Source: Flagellimonas pelagia (GTDB lineage: Bacteria > Bacteroidota > Bacteroidia > Flavobacteriales > Flavobacteriaceae). From it: a stretch of 64,000 bases of DNA. The translations under genes were made by a program, and so were the position numbers. Of this stretch, positions 11,089 to 20,171 are shown one piece after another. Below the pieces are notes generated by a model that searched no databases, was not told the DNA's origin, and was given only the letters and a program-made list of their open reading frames with translations. The stretch spans positions 186,001 through 250,000 of the forward strand of contig NZ_QXFI01000026.1 in assembly GCF_003584135.1 (NCBI RefSeq), given 5' to 3'. Numbering within the stretch: position 1 is the stretch's first letter; the number at the start of each line of letters is the position of its first letter.

Positions 11089-11565
11089 ATGGACACTACG
11101 GAAGATTTCTTCAATTACATACGAAGTGGCAATCTAAAAGCCTTGAAAATGCTTTTGGATGAAAACCCCAAGCTTTTGGAATCCAAGGACCAACGCGGAT
11201 CTACCCCACTTTTGTTGGCTGCCTATTATGGACATTTGGATATGGTGAACCTTTTGCTGGAAAAAGGGGCACAGGTAGATGCCAAGGATGGGTCGGGCAA
11301 TACAGCTTTGATGGGTGTCTGCTTTAAAGGGTACGTGGAAATTGCAGCACAATTGATCCAAGCCGGTGCCGATGTGAACCACAAAAATGCAATGGGTGCC
11401 ACTTGTTTGATCTATGCCGTAACTTTCAATCGGGAAGATATGGCAGCCTTACTTTTAGATCATGGTGCCGACGTAGCCATTAAGGATGCCAAAGGGAAAA
11501 CCGCTTTGGACCATGCCAAGGAACAAGGAGCCCAAACTTTGGTTGCGCTTATGCAAAACAGATAA
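11089..11565 (+). CDS. Ankyrin-repeat protein
   Basis: This 158-residue soluble protein has no signal peptide and is built of about four ankyrin repeats after a short capping helix. The repeats show the TPLLLAA, GHLDMVNLLLEKGA, GNTALM, GADVNHKN and KTALDHAKEQG signatures. Ankyrin proteins beside catalase genes are known in Pseudomonas aeruginosa (AnkB with KatB) and Campylobacter (Cj1386 with KatA), where they support catalase activity or haem loading. A similar role with KatG is likely by position but unproven. The Nudix gene starts 6 bases after its stop, so it is also the first gene of a three-gene plus-strand series. Confidence 0.9.
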   Translation: MDTTEDFFNYIRSGNLKALKMLLDENPKLLESKDQRGSTPLLLAAYYGHLDMVNLLLEKGAQVDAKDGSGNTALMGVCFKGYVEIAAQLIQAGADVNHKNAMGATCLIYAVTFNREDMAALLLDHGADVAIKDAKGKTALDHAKEQGAQTLVALMQNR

Positions 11566-11571
11566 ATCAGA

Positions 11572-12195
11572 ATGGACCCAACGGAACAGCTCAATATTTT
11601 CAAACGGATCAAGTCCATCTCGGAAATAGGATTGATCTATGCCCAAGACCCCTACGATCGAGAGCGGTATGAAGAATTGAAACAGATAAGTTTCAAACTT
11701 TTGGAAGGGATCAGTGATACACCGATTGATGTTCTTGAAAAATTTTTCATGCCGCAAGAAGACTATCCAACCCCTAAGGTAGATATCAGGGGATTTGTTC
11801 TCAATGAAAAAGATGAGATTTTAATGGCAAGGGAAAGCTTGGATGGCAAATGGAGTATTCCAGGAGGTTGGGCGGACATTGGCAGTACCCCATCAGAAAT
11901 TGTGGTGAAGGAAATAGAGGAAGAAACGGGCATTATAGCTGAGGTTGTTAGATTATTGGCGGTATATGATAAACGGATGCATCCACATCCGCCCGCCCCG
12001 AACTATGTTTACAAGATGATCTTCCATTGTAGGATTGTCGGGGGAGAAATGAATTCGGGTTTCGACATTCTCGATGCAAACTTCTTTTCTTTAGATAATC
12101 TTCCCGAACTTTCAGAAGAACGTATTTTGGAGAGCCAATTAAAGGATTTGTTCCAAATGGCCACATCACTGGAACCTAAAACATATTTTGATTGA
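11572..12195 (+). CDS. Nudix hydrolase with N-terminal Nudix-associated domain
   Basis: The 207-residue protein has an N-terminal alpha-helical region (about residues 5-65) of the kind found before some Nudix domains, then a Nudix fold. The Nudix box spans residues 99-121 (GWADIG through EEETGI). The core EEETG is intact, but the first conserved glutamate is Ser105 and the usual arginine is Lys113. The family hydrolyses nucleoside diphosphates linked to another group, often damaged nucleotides or nucleotide sugars. The exact substrate cannot be told. The gene is tightly spaced with the ankyrin gene before it and the amidase after it (4 bases). Confidence 0.85.
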   Translation: MDPTEQLNIFKRIKSISEIGLIYAQDPYDRERYEELKQISFKLLEGISDTPIDVLEKFFMPQEDYPTPKVDIRGFVLNEKDEILMARESLDGKWSIPGGWADIGSTPSEIVVKEIEEETGIIAEVVRLLAVYDKRMHPHPPAPNYVYKMIFHCRIVGGEMNSGFDILDANFFSLDNLPELSEERILESQLKDLFQMATSLEPKTYFD

Positions 12196-12199
12196 TACC

Positions 12200-12976
12200 A
12201 TGTCCCAACGCATTACAATAGCATTGATCCAATCCCATCTCCATTGGGAAAATCCGGAAGACAACAGAAAAATGTTCGAGGAAAAAATAAATACGGTTTC
12301 CAAGGATACGGATTTGATCATCCTCCCTGAGATGTTCACTACCGGGTTTACCATGACTCCTCAAAAAATAGAAGCAGAGGAGGGCGATATTACGGTAGGA
12401 TGGATGAAATCGATGGCCGAAAAAACCGAAAGTGCCATCATGGGAAGTATCATTTTTCAGGAAGATGACCAGTTTTTTAATCGGTTGTTCTTCGTATATC
12501 CCAACGGTGAAACAAAGACTTATGACAAGAAGCATACCTTCACCCTAGCAGGTGAGGACAAAGTGTATAAGGCAGGCGAGGAAAAATTGATTTTGGAATA
12601 TAAGGGTTTCAAAATTTGTCCGCTTATTTGCTATGACCTCCGATTCCCTGTGTGGGCTAGGAATACCGAAGATTACGATGTGTTGGTTTATGTGGCCAAT
12701 TGGCCTAAACCCAGAATAGAGGCTTGGAACACCTTACTTAAAGCCCGTGCCATAGAAAATATGGCCTACTGCGTTGGTGTCAACCGTATCGGCCAGGATG
12801 AATTAGGATATGATTATCCGGGGCATAGTGCCGTGTATGATGTGCTGGGGAAGCAACTTGCCTTTTCGGAAGGTGAAGAAATTCTATACGCCACTTTGGA
12901 CAAGGAGCATATTGTTTCAACAAGACAAAAACTGAAATTTTTAGAGGATCGGGACGATTTTAGTTTGAAAGGATAA
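12200..12976 (+). CDS. Nitrilase-superfamily omega-amidase (YafV/Nit2 type)
   Basis: The 258-residue carbon-nitrogen hydrolase has the Glu-Lys-Cys triad E44 (LPEMFTTGF), K110 (YDKKH) and C144 (ICYDLRFP). The LICYDLRFPVWARN block is typical of the YafV/Nit2 group, which hydrolyses alpha-ketoglutaramate and alpha-ketosuccinamate in methionine salvage and transamination by-product removal. The open frame begins earlier at a TTG inside the Nudix gene, but ATG 12200 (MSQRITIAL) fits the family start and leaves a 4-base gap. Its 3' end overlaps the convergent Ig-like gene by 17 bases. Confidence 0.9.
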   Translation: MSQRITIALIQSHLHWENPEDNRKMFEEKINTVSKDTDLIILPEMFTTGFTMTPQKIEAEEGDITVGWMKSMAEKTESAIMGSIIFQEDDQFFNRLFFVYPNGETKTYDKKHTFTLAGEDKVYKAGEEKLILEYKGFKICPLICYDLRFPVWARNTEDYDVLVYVANWPKPRIEAWNTLLKARAIENMAYCVGVNRIGQDELGYDYPGHSAVYDVLGKQLAFSEGEEILYATLDKEHIVSTRQKLKFLEDRDDFSLKG

Positions 12977-14585
12977 AATTTTCCTCTTTTTCCCAATTTG
13001 CCCGTATTTCAATCAGACCAGGGTAATAACTGATTCGTTCGGGCTGACTTTTTTGAAGGTAACTTCCCGTGTCCCATATTCCGTTTCCATTTTCGTCAAA
13101 AATAACGCGTGCCACATAATTGCCGGGTTCAAGGTTGTTGAACTCAAAAACCTGTGATTCCGTTGCCATTATCTCACGTTGCATTTCACCCTTTTCGTTG
13201 GTCAATTGTACAATCACCGGATACGTTACCTCCCCTCCAAGCCTTATTCTCAAAACTCCATAGTCGGCCAAACTTCCTGTGGAAAGATTGTAGTCCAATG
13301 TATCGTTTGCAATCCCGAAGAAATCCGTAATGGCACCGGGCAGCAAGGAAAACGAATACTTTTGATTGGGTTCCGTTTCAAAATCAAAGTCGATTTTATT
13401 TTCCAAAGAGTCCAGACTGAACGTGTAGTCTGCGGGGATGGAGTCGCTTACTTTAAAGGAGATTTTACTGGTATCCAGTTGTTGTATTGGAGTGCTGGCC
13501 AAAATACTGAATGTATCCTCCGGGTTGAACTTGCCCCTTGTACTGGAGGAAACTTTTAAGGAGTCCAAAGGTAAATTCCGGGTCTTGACGGTAAACGTGT
13601 CAATGGCCTCCAACTTTTCATTGGAAACCGTAAATATGATGGAGTCCAGATCGGTCGGGGTTATCCAAAACTTCAGGGTGTCCTTGTCGCGCTCCTTCAA
13701 AATCAAGGTCTTTACCGAATCCGGTAGTGCGGTCAATGTTTCGATCTTCATGTCCCTATAATCCCCTTGATAGCCAAAGATGATCTTGTTCTTGGCCACA
13801 AAACTGGGCACGGAAGCCTTGTAATTTGATATTTCCTTGAAGAGCGTCAACAAATAAATGGAGTCCGTGGGAATGGTCACGGTATCCTGTAAAAAACCGA
13901 TCTTATCCTGGCCTTGGTTGTACATATTGTTTTTGTTGGCATCCTTCAAGGCAAAGAGAGCATAGTTGCCCGCCTTAAGGTTTTTCAGCTCAAAAAAGGG
14001 AAGGCTGTCCCCAGTATTGGTAATATAAAGGGGAGGACTTTTATAAATGGTGGAGTCGGTATAGGTGCTGTCCATTTCATACAACATCACACTGATAAAT
14101 TCATCCGCTTTTCGGTTATAGGCATCTTTTACGGCTCCGGAAACCGAAAGGGAATCGATATAATCCCCAGTGGAGAACACATAGGTGAGGAAACTGTTAG
14201 GGTTGCCCTCGTTGTTGTCTTGGATACTTTGTCCAAAATTGATGGTATAGGTGGTATTTTCCCGAAGGGTATCCTTGATGACCAACTCAATATATTTGCT
14301 TGGAGTACCCTGTGGGGTTATTTCGGCCGCATTTTTAAAAGGAGGGGAAACGACCAATTGGTTTTGCACATCCTGTAGTTTGATCAACTCATCAAAATAG
14401 AGCCGTATTTTCTTTTCCTTAAAGTTGATGGTAAAATTTTCAGGCTCGGCACGAATGAGTTTTGGCGGGGTCACATCTTTGGGGCCTCCGGTTGGCGAAC
14501 CCCTTTTGGCACACTGCCAAAGGGCCAGTACCATAAAGGAGATAAAAAGAAGTCCCAACATTTTTTTTATGTACACCATGCCCAA
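12960..14585 (-). CDS. Ig-like (Big_5) domain lipoprotein
   Basis: The 541-residue predicted lipoprotein has its lipobox cysteine at residue 25 (LALWQC), followed by the AKRGSPTGGPKD linker seen in many Bacteroidota proteins of this kind. An N-terminal bacterial Ig-like (Big_5/SbsA-type) domain lies at about residues 40-130 (TPPKLIRAEPEN, IRLYFDELIKL). Several beta-rich segments follow, ending in a prealbumin-like fold (FNNLEPGNYVARVIFDENGNG). It has no catalytic motif. The family is widespread and uncharacterised; a structural or surface-binding role is the most I can say. ATG at 14585 or 14579 is equally possible. ComF lies 66 bases upstream on the same strand. Confidence 0.8.
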   Translation of the reverse strand: MGMVYIKKMLGLLFISFMVLALWQCAKRGSPTGGPKDVTPPKLIRAEPENFTINFKEKKIRLYFDELIKLQDVQNQLVVSPPFKNAAEITPQGTPSKYIELVIKDTLRENTTYTINFGQSIQDNNEGNPNSFLTYVFSTGDYIDSLSVSGAVKDAYNRKADEFISVMLYEMDSTYTDSTIYKSPPLYITNTGDSLPFFELKNLKAGNYALFALKDANKNNMYNQGQDKIGFLQDTVTIPTDSIYLLTLFKEISNYKASVPSFVAKNKIIFGYQGDYRDMKIETLTALPDSVKTLILKERDKDTLKFWITPTDLDSIIFTVSNEKLEAIDTFTVKTRNLPLDSLKVSSSTRGKFNPEDTFSILASTPIQQLDTSKISFKVSDSIPADYTFSLDSLENKIDFDFETEPNQKYSFSLLPGAITDFFGIANDTLDYNLSTGSLADYGVLRIRLGGEVTYPVIVQLTNEKGEMQREIMATESQVFEFNNLEPGNYVARVIFDENGNGIWDTGSYLQKSQPERISYYPGLIEIRANWEKEENFILSN

Positions 14586-14651
14586 AAATCAATGTGGAAC
14601 AAAGAAACAACTAATTTGAAAAATGGGACAAGCCATTAATAAAATTTAACC

Positions 14652-15356
14652 CTACGGGACCATGGCCATGCTCAGGACCGAAATTTCAAGATCATGTTGT
14701 TCCAAAAGCGTTCTTGCACAGATTTCAATGGTGGCACCCGTGGTGATCACATCATCGACCAAAAGTACATGCCGGAAATTGATTTCTGCATCGGGATTCA
14801 ATACAAAAGCTTCTTTGGAGGTTTCCCATCGCAATTGCCGATCCTTTTTGGTCTGTGTCTTGGTGTTGATTACTTTCAACAAAACATCATCACGGTACTC
14901 GGCATGGATGTTCTCGGCAATTTTTTGGGCAAATAGCGCCACTTGGTTGTAGCCTCTCTTTTTTAGTTTTTTGGGATGAAGGGGAACGGGAATTACCACC
15001 TCAATGTTATCTAGACCGGGATTATTCTTCAATTGAGCGCCGCACCAGTCCCCTAAAAAGCCACCGATTTGCTCCTGATTTTTGTATTTTAACCAGTGCA
15101 ATAGGTTTTTGATCAACCCGTTTTTTGAGAAAAAAGTGAAGGAAGCAGCCTTTTTTATGGGAATTCTACCATAAAATATACGGTCTACCGCATTTTCTTC
15201 TAGGTAGTTATGATCGGTGAGTGGCACATCATGTCGACAAACGGCACACAAGATGCTTTCTCCCCTAAATAATTGGGTATTACATCCAAAACATACCCTA
15301 GGCAATAGGATGTTGTTAATCTCGTTTATTATCTTAGCCAACCTTTTTGGTATCAA
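14652..15356 (-). CDS. ComF-family phosphoribosyltransferase-like protein
   Basis: The 234-residue protein has the two halves typical of ComF. An N-terminal four-cysteine zinc ribbon (CFGC, then CAVC) is followed by a type I phosphoribosyltransferase domain with the PRPP-binding motif LLVDDVITTGATIE near residue 200. IPVPLHPKKLKKRGYNQ is the usual conserved block. ComF is required for DNA uptake in naturally competent bacteria; in others its role is unsettled. It is divergent from the 15390 gene with only 33 bases between starts. Confidence 0.92.
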   Translation of the reverse strand: MIPKRLAKIINEINNILLPRVCFGCNTQLFRGESILCAVCRHDVPLTDHNYLEENAVDRIFYGRIPIKKAASFTFFSKNGLIKNLLHWLKYKNQEQIGGFLGDWCGAQLKNNPGLDNIEVVIPVPLHPKKLKKRGYNQVALFAQKIAENIHAEYRDDVLLKVINTKTQTKKDRQLRWETSKEAFVLNPDAEINFRHVLLVDDVITTGATIEICARTLLEQHDLEISVLSMAMVP

Positions 15357-15389
15357 ATCTTATACACGTTAAGAGTAGTCTGTCAACCC

Positions 15390-16286
15390 ATGAACCCCCA
15401 GGATAACACCTTCAACTACAAGATTATCTTTGCTGCGCTGGTCGCGGTGATCGTGGGTATTCTGATTGCCTTCTACTATAGTTATGCCCAATCCAAGAAC
15501 CAAATGGTTTTCCTAGAGCAGGAAAAATCACTTTTGGTCAAAGACCTGACCTTGATGAGGGCGGAAGTGGACAGACTTTCCGGACTCAACGAAGTCAATG
15601 AAATTGAATTGCAGACCTCGAGGTTCAAGGTCCAGCAATTATTGGATTCTGTGGGAAGGTTGAACTTCAATATTACGAAATTGAAAGAGACCCGCAAAGA
15701 ACTCCGTAAATTGGAGCTGAAGTTTGATAGCCTCAAGCTGAAGAACAACTTCCTTAGGTACAACAACAGCTTGTTGGCCAGTAAGTATGACGAGACCATA
15801 AAACAGTTGGAAGATTTACGTGGCAGGACCAAAAGTATGGAACGAACGGAGTCCTTGCTTCGAGAAACCACACAGGAACTGGCCCGTGAACTTCGTATTA
15901 AAAGTTATTTGAAACTTCAGGATGCGGAGGGTAGTGGATTCCGATTAAGGGCAGGTAGGCCCATCAAGACCAATAAGGCATCCACCATTGAAAAATTACG
16001 GGGCTGTGTCACTGTTTTGAGTGACCCCAACACCAAAGGGGACATCAAGGTACTGTACCTGCAGTTCTTGGATCCTAATATGGCCGTGATCGAGGACAAT
16101 GCCAATACCATTTCCGTAAGTGGGAACATCTACAGCAAAAAAGTGGAGATCGTGTACACAGGAAAGGAAATCAGTATTTGTGATGCCATTACCGTTCCCG
16201 AGGGGTCTTTGGCAGAGGGAATCTATACACTCAATGTTTTTGAGGACGAAAGATTGCTGGCCACCTCCGAATTTCAGTTGAAATAG
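15390..16286 (+). CDS. Membrane-anchored coiled-coil protein of unknown function
   Basis: The 298-residue protein has a short cytoplasmic tail, one transmembrane helix (about residues 11-32) and a long heptad-patterned coiled coil (about 35-190, rich in Leu, Glu, Lys and Arg). A C-terminal beta domain (about 195-298) contains GFRLRAGRPIKTNKAS, then strands ending in ATSEFQLK. This layout suggests an inner-membrane protein with a periplasmic coiled-coil stalk. I do not recognise a named family, though proteins of this layout occur in Flavobacteria. It directly precedes glycyl-tRNA synthetase, which has its own promoter element. Confidence 0.7.
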   Translation: MNPQDNTFNYKIIFAALVAVIVGILIAFYYSYAQSKNQMVFLEQEKSLLVKDLTLMRAEVDRLSGLNEVNEIELQTSRFKVQQLLDSVGRLNFNITKLKETRKELRKLELKFDSLKLKNNFLRYNNSLLASKYDETIKQLEDLRGRTKSMERTESLLRETTQELARELRIKSYLKLQDAEGSGFRLRAGRPIKTNKASTIEKLRGCVTVLSDPNTKGDIKVLYLQFLDPNMAVIEDNANTISVSGNIYSKKVEIVYTGKEISICDAITVPEGSLAEGIYTLNVFEDERLLATSEFQLK

Positions 16287-16310
16287 CGCATTTCTTTTTA
16301 GGTAAAATTC

Positions 16311-16318
16311 TATTTTTG
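16311..16318 (+). promoter_or_regulatory. -7 promoter element of glycyl-tRNA synthetase, very close to the start
   Basis: TATTTTTG is a perfect TAnnTTTG match ending 4 bases before the ATG at 16323. If used, transcription would begin at or next to the start codon, giving a leaderless or near-leaderless mRNA. Confidence 0.5.
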
Positions 16319-16322
16319 CCCA

Positions 16323-17864
16323 ATGGCAAATCAAGAAGACGTTTTTAAGAAGGTTATCTCCCACGCAAAGGAATACGGGTATGTGTTCCAATCCAGTGAG
16401 ATATATGATGGACTCAGTGCAGTTTATGATTACGGTCAGAACGGTGCCGAGCTGAAAAAAAATATACGCGAATATTGGTGGAAGGCCATGGTGCAGCTCA
16501 ATGAGAACATCGTGGGCATCGACGCCGCCATTTTTATGCATCCAACCACTTGGAAGGCCTCCGGCCACGTGGATGCCTTCAACGATCCGCTGATCGATAA
16601 TAAGGATTCCAAAAAAAGATACCGTGCCGATGTTTTGATCGAGGACTATGTGGCCAAGATCGAAGCCAAAATAGAAAAGGAAGTAGCCAAGGCCGAAAAG
16701 CGTTTTGGTGACAGTTTTGACAAAGAGCAGTTTTTGTCCACCAATCAACGTGTGATGGATTACCAGGCGCAGGCCGATACCATCCTGAAACGTATGGCCC
16801 GATCCTTGGAAAAAGAGGATTTGGCAGATGTGAAAGCTTTGATCGAGGAATTGGAGATCGTTTGTCCTATTTCAGGTTCCAAGAACTGGACGGATGTAAA
16901 GCAGTTCAACCTAATGTTCGGTACCAAATTGGGAGCCTCTGCCGAAAGTGCCATGGATCTGTACTTGAGACCCGAGACCGCCCAAGGTATCTTTGTCAAC
17001 TTTTTGAACGTACAAAAAACCGGGAGGATGAAGATTCCCTTTGGGATTGCCCAGACAGGTAAGGCCTTCCGTAATGAAATCGTAGCCCGACAGTTCATTT
17101 TCCGTATGCGGGAGTTTGAACAGATGGAGATGCAGTTCTTCATCAAGCCGGGCACCCAAATGGAGTGGTATGAGGCTTGGAAGGAAAAGCGGATGAAATG
17201 GCACCTTTCTTTGGGTATGGGAGCGGACAACTATCGTTTCCACGATCATGAAAAGTTGGCACACTACGCCGATGCCGCCGCCGATATCGAATTCAAATTC
17301 CCATTCGGATTCAAGGAATTGGAGGGAATCCACTCGCGGACCGATTTTGATTTGGGTAACCACGAGAAATATTCCGGAAAAAAATTACAGTACTTCGATC
17401 CAGAATTGAATGAAAGCTACGTGCCCTACGTGCTCGAAACCTCTATTGGTTTGGACCGTATGTTCTTGGCCGTGTTCTCCAATTCATTGCAAGAGGAGGA
17501 GTTGGAAAACGGAACTACCCGTACCGTATTGAAAATTCCTGCTGTTTTGGCCCCGAACAAAGTGGCCGTTCTGCCGTTGCTCAAACGTGACGGACTTCCA
17601 GAAGTGGCCCAAAAATTGGTGGATGAGCTGAAATGGGACTTCAACGTGGATTATGATGAAAAGGATGCCGTGGGTCGACGCTACCGTCGACAAGATGCAG
17701 CAGGGACCCCTTTCTGTGTCACTATTGACCACCAAACGTTGGAAGACGATACCGTGACCATTCGCCACAGGGATACCATGGAACAAAGTCGTGTAAAAAT
17801 TTCCGAAGTGAAGGACATTATCGCCAAGGAAGTGGATATGCGCTACTGGCTACAAAAAATCTAA
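16323..17864 (+). CDS. glyQS: Glycyl-tRNA synthetase (single-chain class II)
   Basis: The 513-residue enzyme charges tRNA-Gly with glycine. The sequence shows the class II hallmarks of the homodimeric glycyl type: the N-terminal substrate-binding stretch, YLRPETAQGIFVNF (motif 2 region with RPETAQ), FRNEIVARQFIFRMREFEQ, HYADAAADIEF, and motif 3 near ETSIGLDRMF. An anticodon-binding domain occupies about the last 110 residues (APNKVAVLPL, DAVGRRYRRQD, GTPFCVTID). Its length is typical of the Bacteroidota form. The 3' end abuts the convergent fhs gene, with 3 bases between stops. Confidence 0.97.
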   Translation: MANQEDVFKKVISHAKEYGYVFQSSEIYDGLSAVYDYGQNGAELKKNIREYWWKAMVQLNENIVGIDAAIFMHPTTWKASGHVDAFNDPLIDNKDSKKRYRADVLIEDYVAKIEAKIEKEVAKAEKRFGDSFDKEQFLSTNQRVMDYQAQADTILKRMARSLEKEDLADVKALIEELEIVCPISGSKNWTDVKQFNLMFGTKLGASAESAMDLYLRPETAQGIFVNFLNVQKTGRMKIPFGIAQTGKAFRNEIVARQFIFRMREFEQMEMQFFIKPGTQMEWYEAWKEKRMKWHLSLGMGADNYRFHDHEKLAHYADAAADIEFKFPFGFKELEGIHSRTDFDLGNHEKYSGKKLQYFDPELNESYVPYVLETSIGLDRMFLAVFSNSLQEEELENGTTRTVLKIPAVLAPNKVAVLPLLKRDGLPEVAQKLVDELKWDFNVDYDEKDAVGRRYRRQDAAGTPFCVTIDHQTLEDDTVTIRHRDTMEQSRVKISEVKDIIAKEVDMRYWLQKI

Positions 17865-17867
17865 TTT

Positions 17868-19535
17868 TTAGAAAAGACCTGTAATTTCCCCATCATCATT
17901 AATGTCGATACCTTCCGAAGAGGGATGTGCCGGGAGACCTGGCATTCGCATGATGTCCCCCGTGATGGGAATGAGGAATCCGGCCCCAACGGCAATTTCA
18001 ATTTCGCGTACCGTGATGATAAAATCCTTGGGTCTACCCAACAAGTTGGGATTATCTGATAATGATTTTTGCGTTTTGGCAATGCAGACAGGTAAAGCTT
18101 CCAGCCCTAAATCTGTAATTTTTCTAAGATTGGCCTTGGCTTTTGGCGTGTAATCTACATATTCCGCACCATAGATTTCCGTGGCAATGGTGGCAATTTT
18201 TTCCTTTACACCCATTGTCCAATCGTAAAGCGGTTTGAAATCGGATTTTTTGGATTCCACCACATCAATAACATGTTGGGCCAAATCCAGAGCTCCTGCA
18301 CCGCCCTTGGCCCAAACTTCGGCCACGGCCACCCGAATGCCTTTGGAAGCAGCAAGTTCTTTTACTGCTTTGATTTCCTCATCCGTATCCGATACAAACC
18401 GGTTGATGGCGATAACGGGAACCATTCCGAATTTGGCAATGTTCTCCAAGTGCTTTTCCAGGTTGGGCAATCCTTTCTTTAAGGCTTCCACATTGGGTTC
18501 TGTCAAGGTTTTCAAATCTGCTCCCCCATGATATTTTAGGGCACGAATGGTTGTCGTGAGCACTACTGCTTTTGGTTTCAATCCGGCACTCTGGCATTTG
18601 ATGTCGAAAAATTTTTCGGCACCCAAATCAAACCCAAAACCTGCTTCGGTGACCGTGTAATCAGAATGGGTCATGCCCATCAAAGTCGCTATCACAGAAT
18701 TCGTCCCTTGTGCAATGTTGGCGAATGGCCCCCCATGGATGATGGCCGGATTCCCTTCAATGGTCTGCACCAAGTTGGGTTTTATGGCATCTTTCAATAA
18801 GGCGGCCATGGCACCTTCGGCCTTAAGATCTTTGGCGTAAATGGGTTTTTTGTCATACGTGTAGCCTACAAAAATATTCCCAAGGCGTTCCTTTAAATCG
18901 GTCAAGTTTTTGGCCAAACAGAGAATGGCCATGATTTCGGAGGCTGCCGTAATATCAAAACCGGTTTCGCGGGGTACTCCGGATGTGGTTCCTCCCAGCC
19001 CAACAATTACATGACGTAGCGAACGATCGTTCATGTCCATTACCCGTTTCCAGCCAATGGTCCTTGGGTCTAAAAGCAAAGAATTGGTCTTGCTCTGTAT
19101 ATTGTTATCGATGATGGCCGCAAGCAGGTTGTGTGCTTTTTCAATGGCGGCAAAATCGCCCGTAAAATGCAGGTTGATGTCCTCCATCGGCAACACTTGC
19201 GAATACCCCCCACCGGTGGCACCTCCTTTTATCCCGAATACGGGACCAAGAGATGGTTCCCGAAGCACCACTGTGGTCTTTTTGCCCAGTCGGTTCAACC
19301 CTTCCGATAGCCCGATGGACATCGTGGTCTTACCTTCCCCAGCCGGGGTTGGGGAAATGGCGGACACCAAGATGAGGTTGCTTTTTTCAGCCTTGGTTCT
19401 GTCTATGGCTTTCAAGGGGAGTTTGGCCTTGAATTTCCCGTACATTTCTATTTCCTGTGGGTCTATTCCAAATTTTTCGGCAATGGTGGAGATGTGTTTC
19501 AAAGAAACATCCTTGGCGATCTGCTGATCCGTCAT
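17868..19535 (-). CDS. fhs: Formate--tetrahydrofolate ligase
   Basis: The 555-residue enzyme makes 10-formyltetrahydrofolate from formate, ATP and tetrahydrofolate, feeding purine and one-carbon metabolism. Visible signatures are the P-loop TPAGEGKTTMSIGL, REPSLGPVFGIKGGATGGG, DINLHFTGDFAAI and the C-terminal PGLPAHPSSEGIDI. Its length matches the family. The frame can start at 19562, but ATG 19535 (MTDQQIAKD) gives the usual N-terminus. A 6-bp hairpin (GGAGCA/TGCTCC, 19556-19574) lies in the leader; I assign it no function. Confidence 0.97.
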   Translation of the reverse strand: MTDQQIAKDVSLKHISTIAEKFGIDPQEIEMYGKFKAKLPLKAIDRTKAEKSNLILVSAISPTPAGEGKTTMSIGLSEGLNRLGKKTTVVLREPSLGPVFGIKGGATGGGYSQVLPMEDINLHFTGDFAAIEKAHNLLAAIIDNNIQSKTNSLLLDPRTIGWKRVMDMNDRSLRHVIVGLGGTTSGVPRETGFDITAASEIMAILCLAKNLTDLKERLGNIFVGYTYDKKPIYAKDLKAEGAMAALLKDAIKPNLVQTIEGNPAIIHGGPFANIAQGTNSVIATLMGMTHSDYTVTEAGFGFDLGAEKFFDIKCQSAGLKPKAVVLTTTIRALKYHGGADLKTLTEPNVEALKKGLPNLEKHLENIAKFGMVPVIAINRFVSDTDEEIKAVKELAASKGIRVAVAEVWAKGGAGALDLAQHVIDVVESKKSDFKPLYDWTMGVKEKIATIATEIYGAEYVDYTPKAKANLRKITDLGLEALPVCIAKTQKSLSDNPNLLGRPKDFIITVREIEIAVGAGFLIPITGDIMRMPGLPAHPSSEGIDINDDGEITGLF

Positions 19536-19638
19536 AGTGAAGTTTTTATGTGCTGGGAGCAATAAAAATGCTCCAAAAATTATCTTACAAGATACTCAAA
19601 TCGGGGGAGTAATCCCATGATAAATGTTCTTGGTCGCC

Positions 19639-20151
19639 TTACTCTACCCTCCTGCCTTGGGTGGTAAAGGATAGCCCTTGTTGCCCGGAAGTGGAAATCA
19701 TAACCCCTTCAAAATACGGTTGGTGGGAGGAGGGTTTTGTGGCCCATTGGAATAAAAAGTTGGCCCCCGTTCCACCTGATCGGTCCTTTTCATCAATCAC
19801 GATTTCCACCGTTTCCATAGGTTTAATATAGATGGGAAAATCGAAGTAAGTGCGGATGGAGGTACCTTGGGTGTTAAAATATTCTGCTTTGTTGATATAG
19901 ATGGTATCCTTTAAGTTGGTGTTCCGCATGCTGATGGTGCTGGTGAGATGGTGGGTGCGATGTTCCGTTTCACTATAAATTTCGGAATACACGGAGAGGT
20001 AAGAAGTGCCCATTACCAACGAGTCGACCTTTGAAAAATCCGCTTTGCGATTGTTCCAGTTGACCGGATCTACAGAACTCACCTCTTTTGGGGCTTTTTC
20101 ATTGCAGGATAGGACAAGGACGGACAAAAAAATTAAAAGAAGCTTCTTCAT
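19639..20151 (-). CDS. DUF3124 lipoprotein
   Basis: The 170-residue lipoprotein has its lipobox at LVLSC (residue 16). The mature part resembles DUF3124: SSVDPVNWNNR, GTSYLSVYSEIYSE, TSTISMRNTN, INKAEYFNTQG and the closing STSGQQGLSF. ATG 20151 is chosen over an in-frame start five codons upstream, because it begins the signal peptide directly. It probably sits in the periplasmic face of a membrane; its function is unknown. It lies downstream of the aerolysin-like lipoprotein but is separated by a terminator and has its own promoter-like element, so the two need not be co-regulated. Confidence 0.8.
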   Translation of the reverse strand: MKKLLLIFLSVLVLSCNEKAPKEVSSVDPVNWNNRKADFSKVDSLVMGTSYLSVYSEIYSETEHRTHHLTSTISMRNTNLKDTIYINKAEYFNTQGTSIRTYFDFPIYIKPMETVEIVIDEKDRSGGTGANFLFQWATKPSSHQPYFEGVMISTSGQQGLSFTTQGRRVE

Positions 20152-20171
20152 GGTATTATATTGCACACAGA

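Noticed and set aside
15996..16748. 250-codon minus-strand open frame spanning the 15390 gene and glycyl-tRNA synthetase
   Set aside because: Opposite two real genes, including a highly conserved synthetase; no domain.
19556..19574. GGAGCA/TGCTCC hairpin in the fhs leader as a riboswitch
   Set aside because: A single 6-bp stem without conserved core nucleotides; it does not match a known folate riboswitch.
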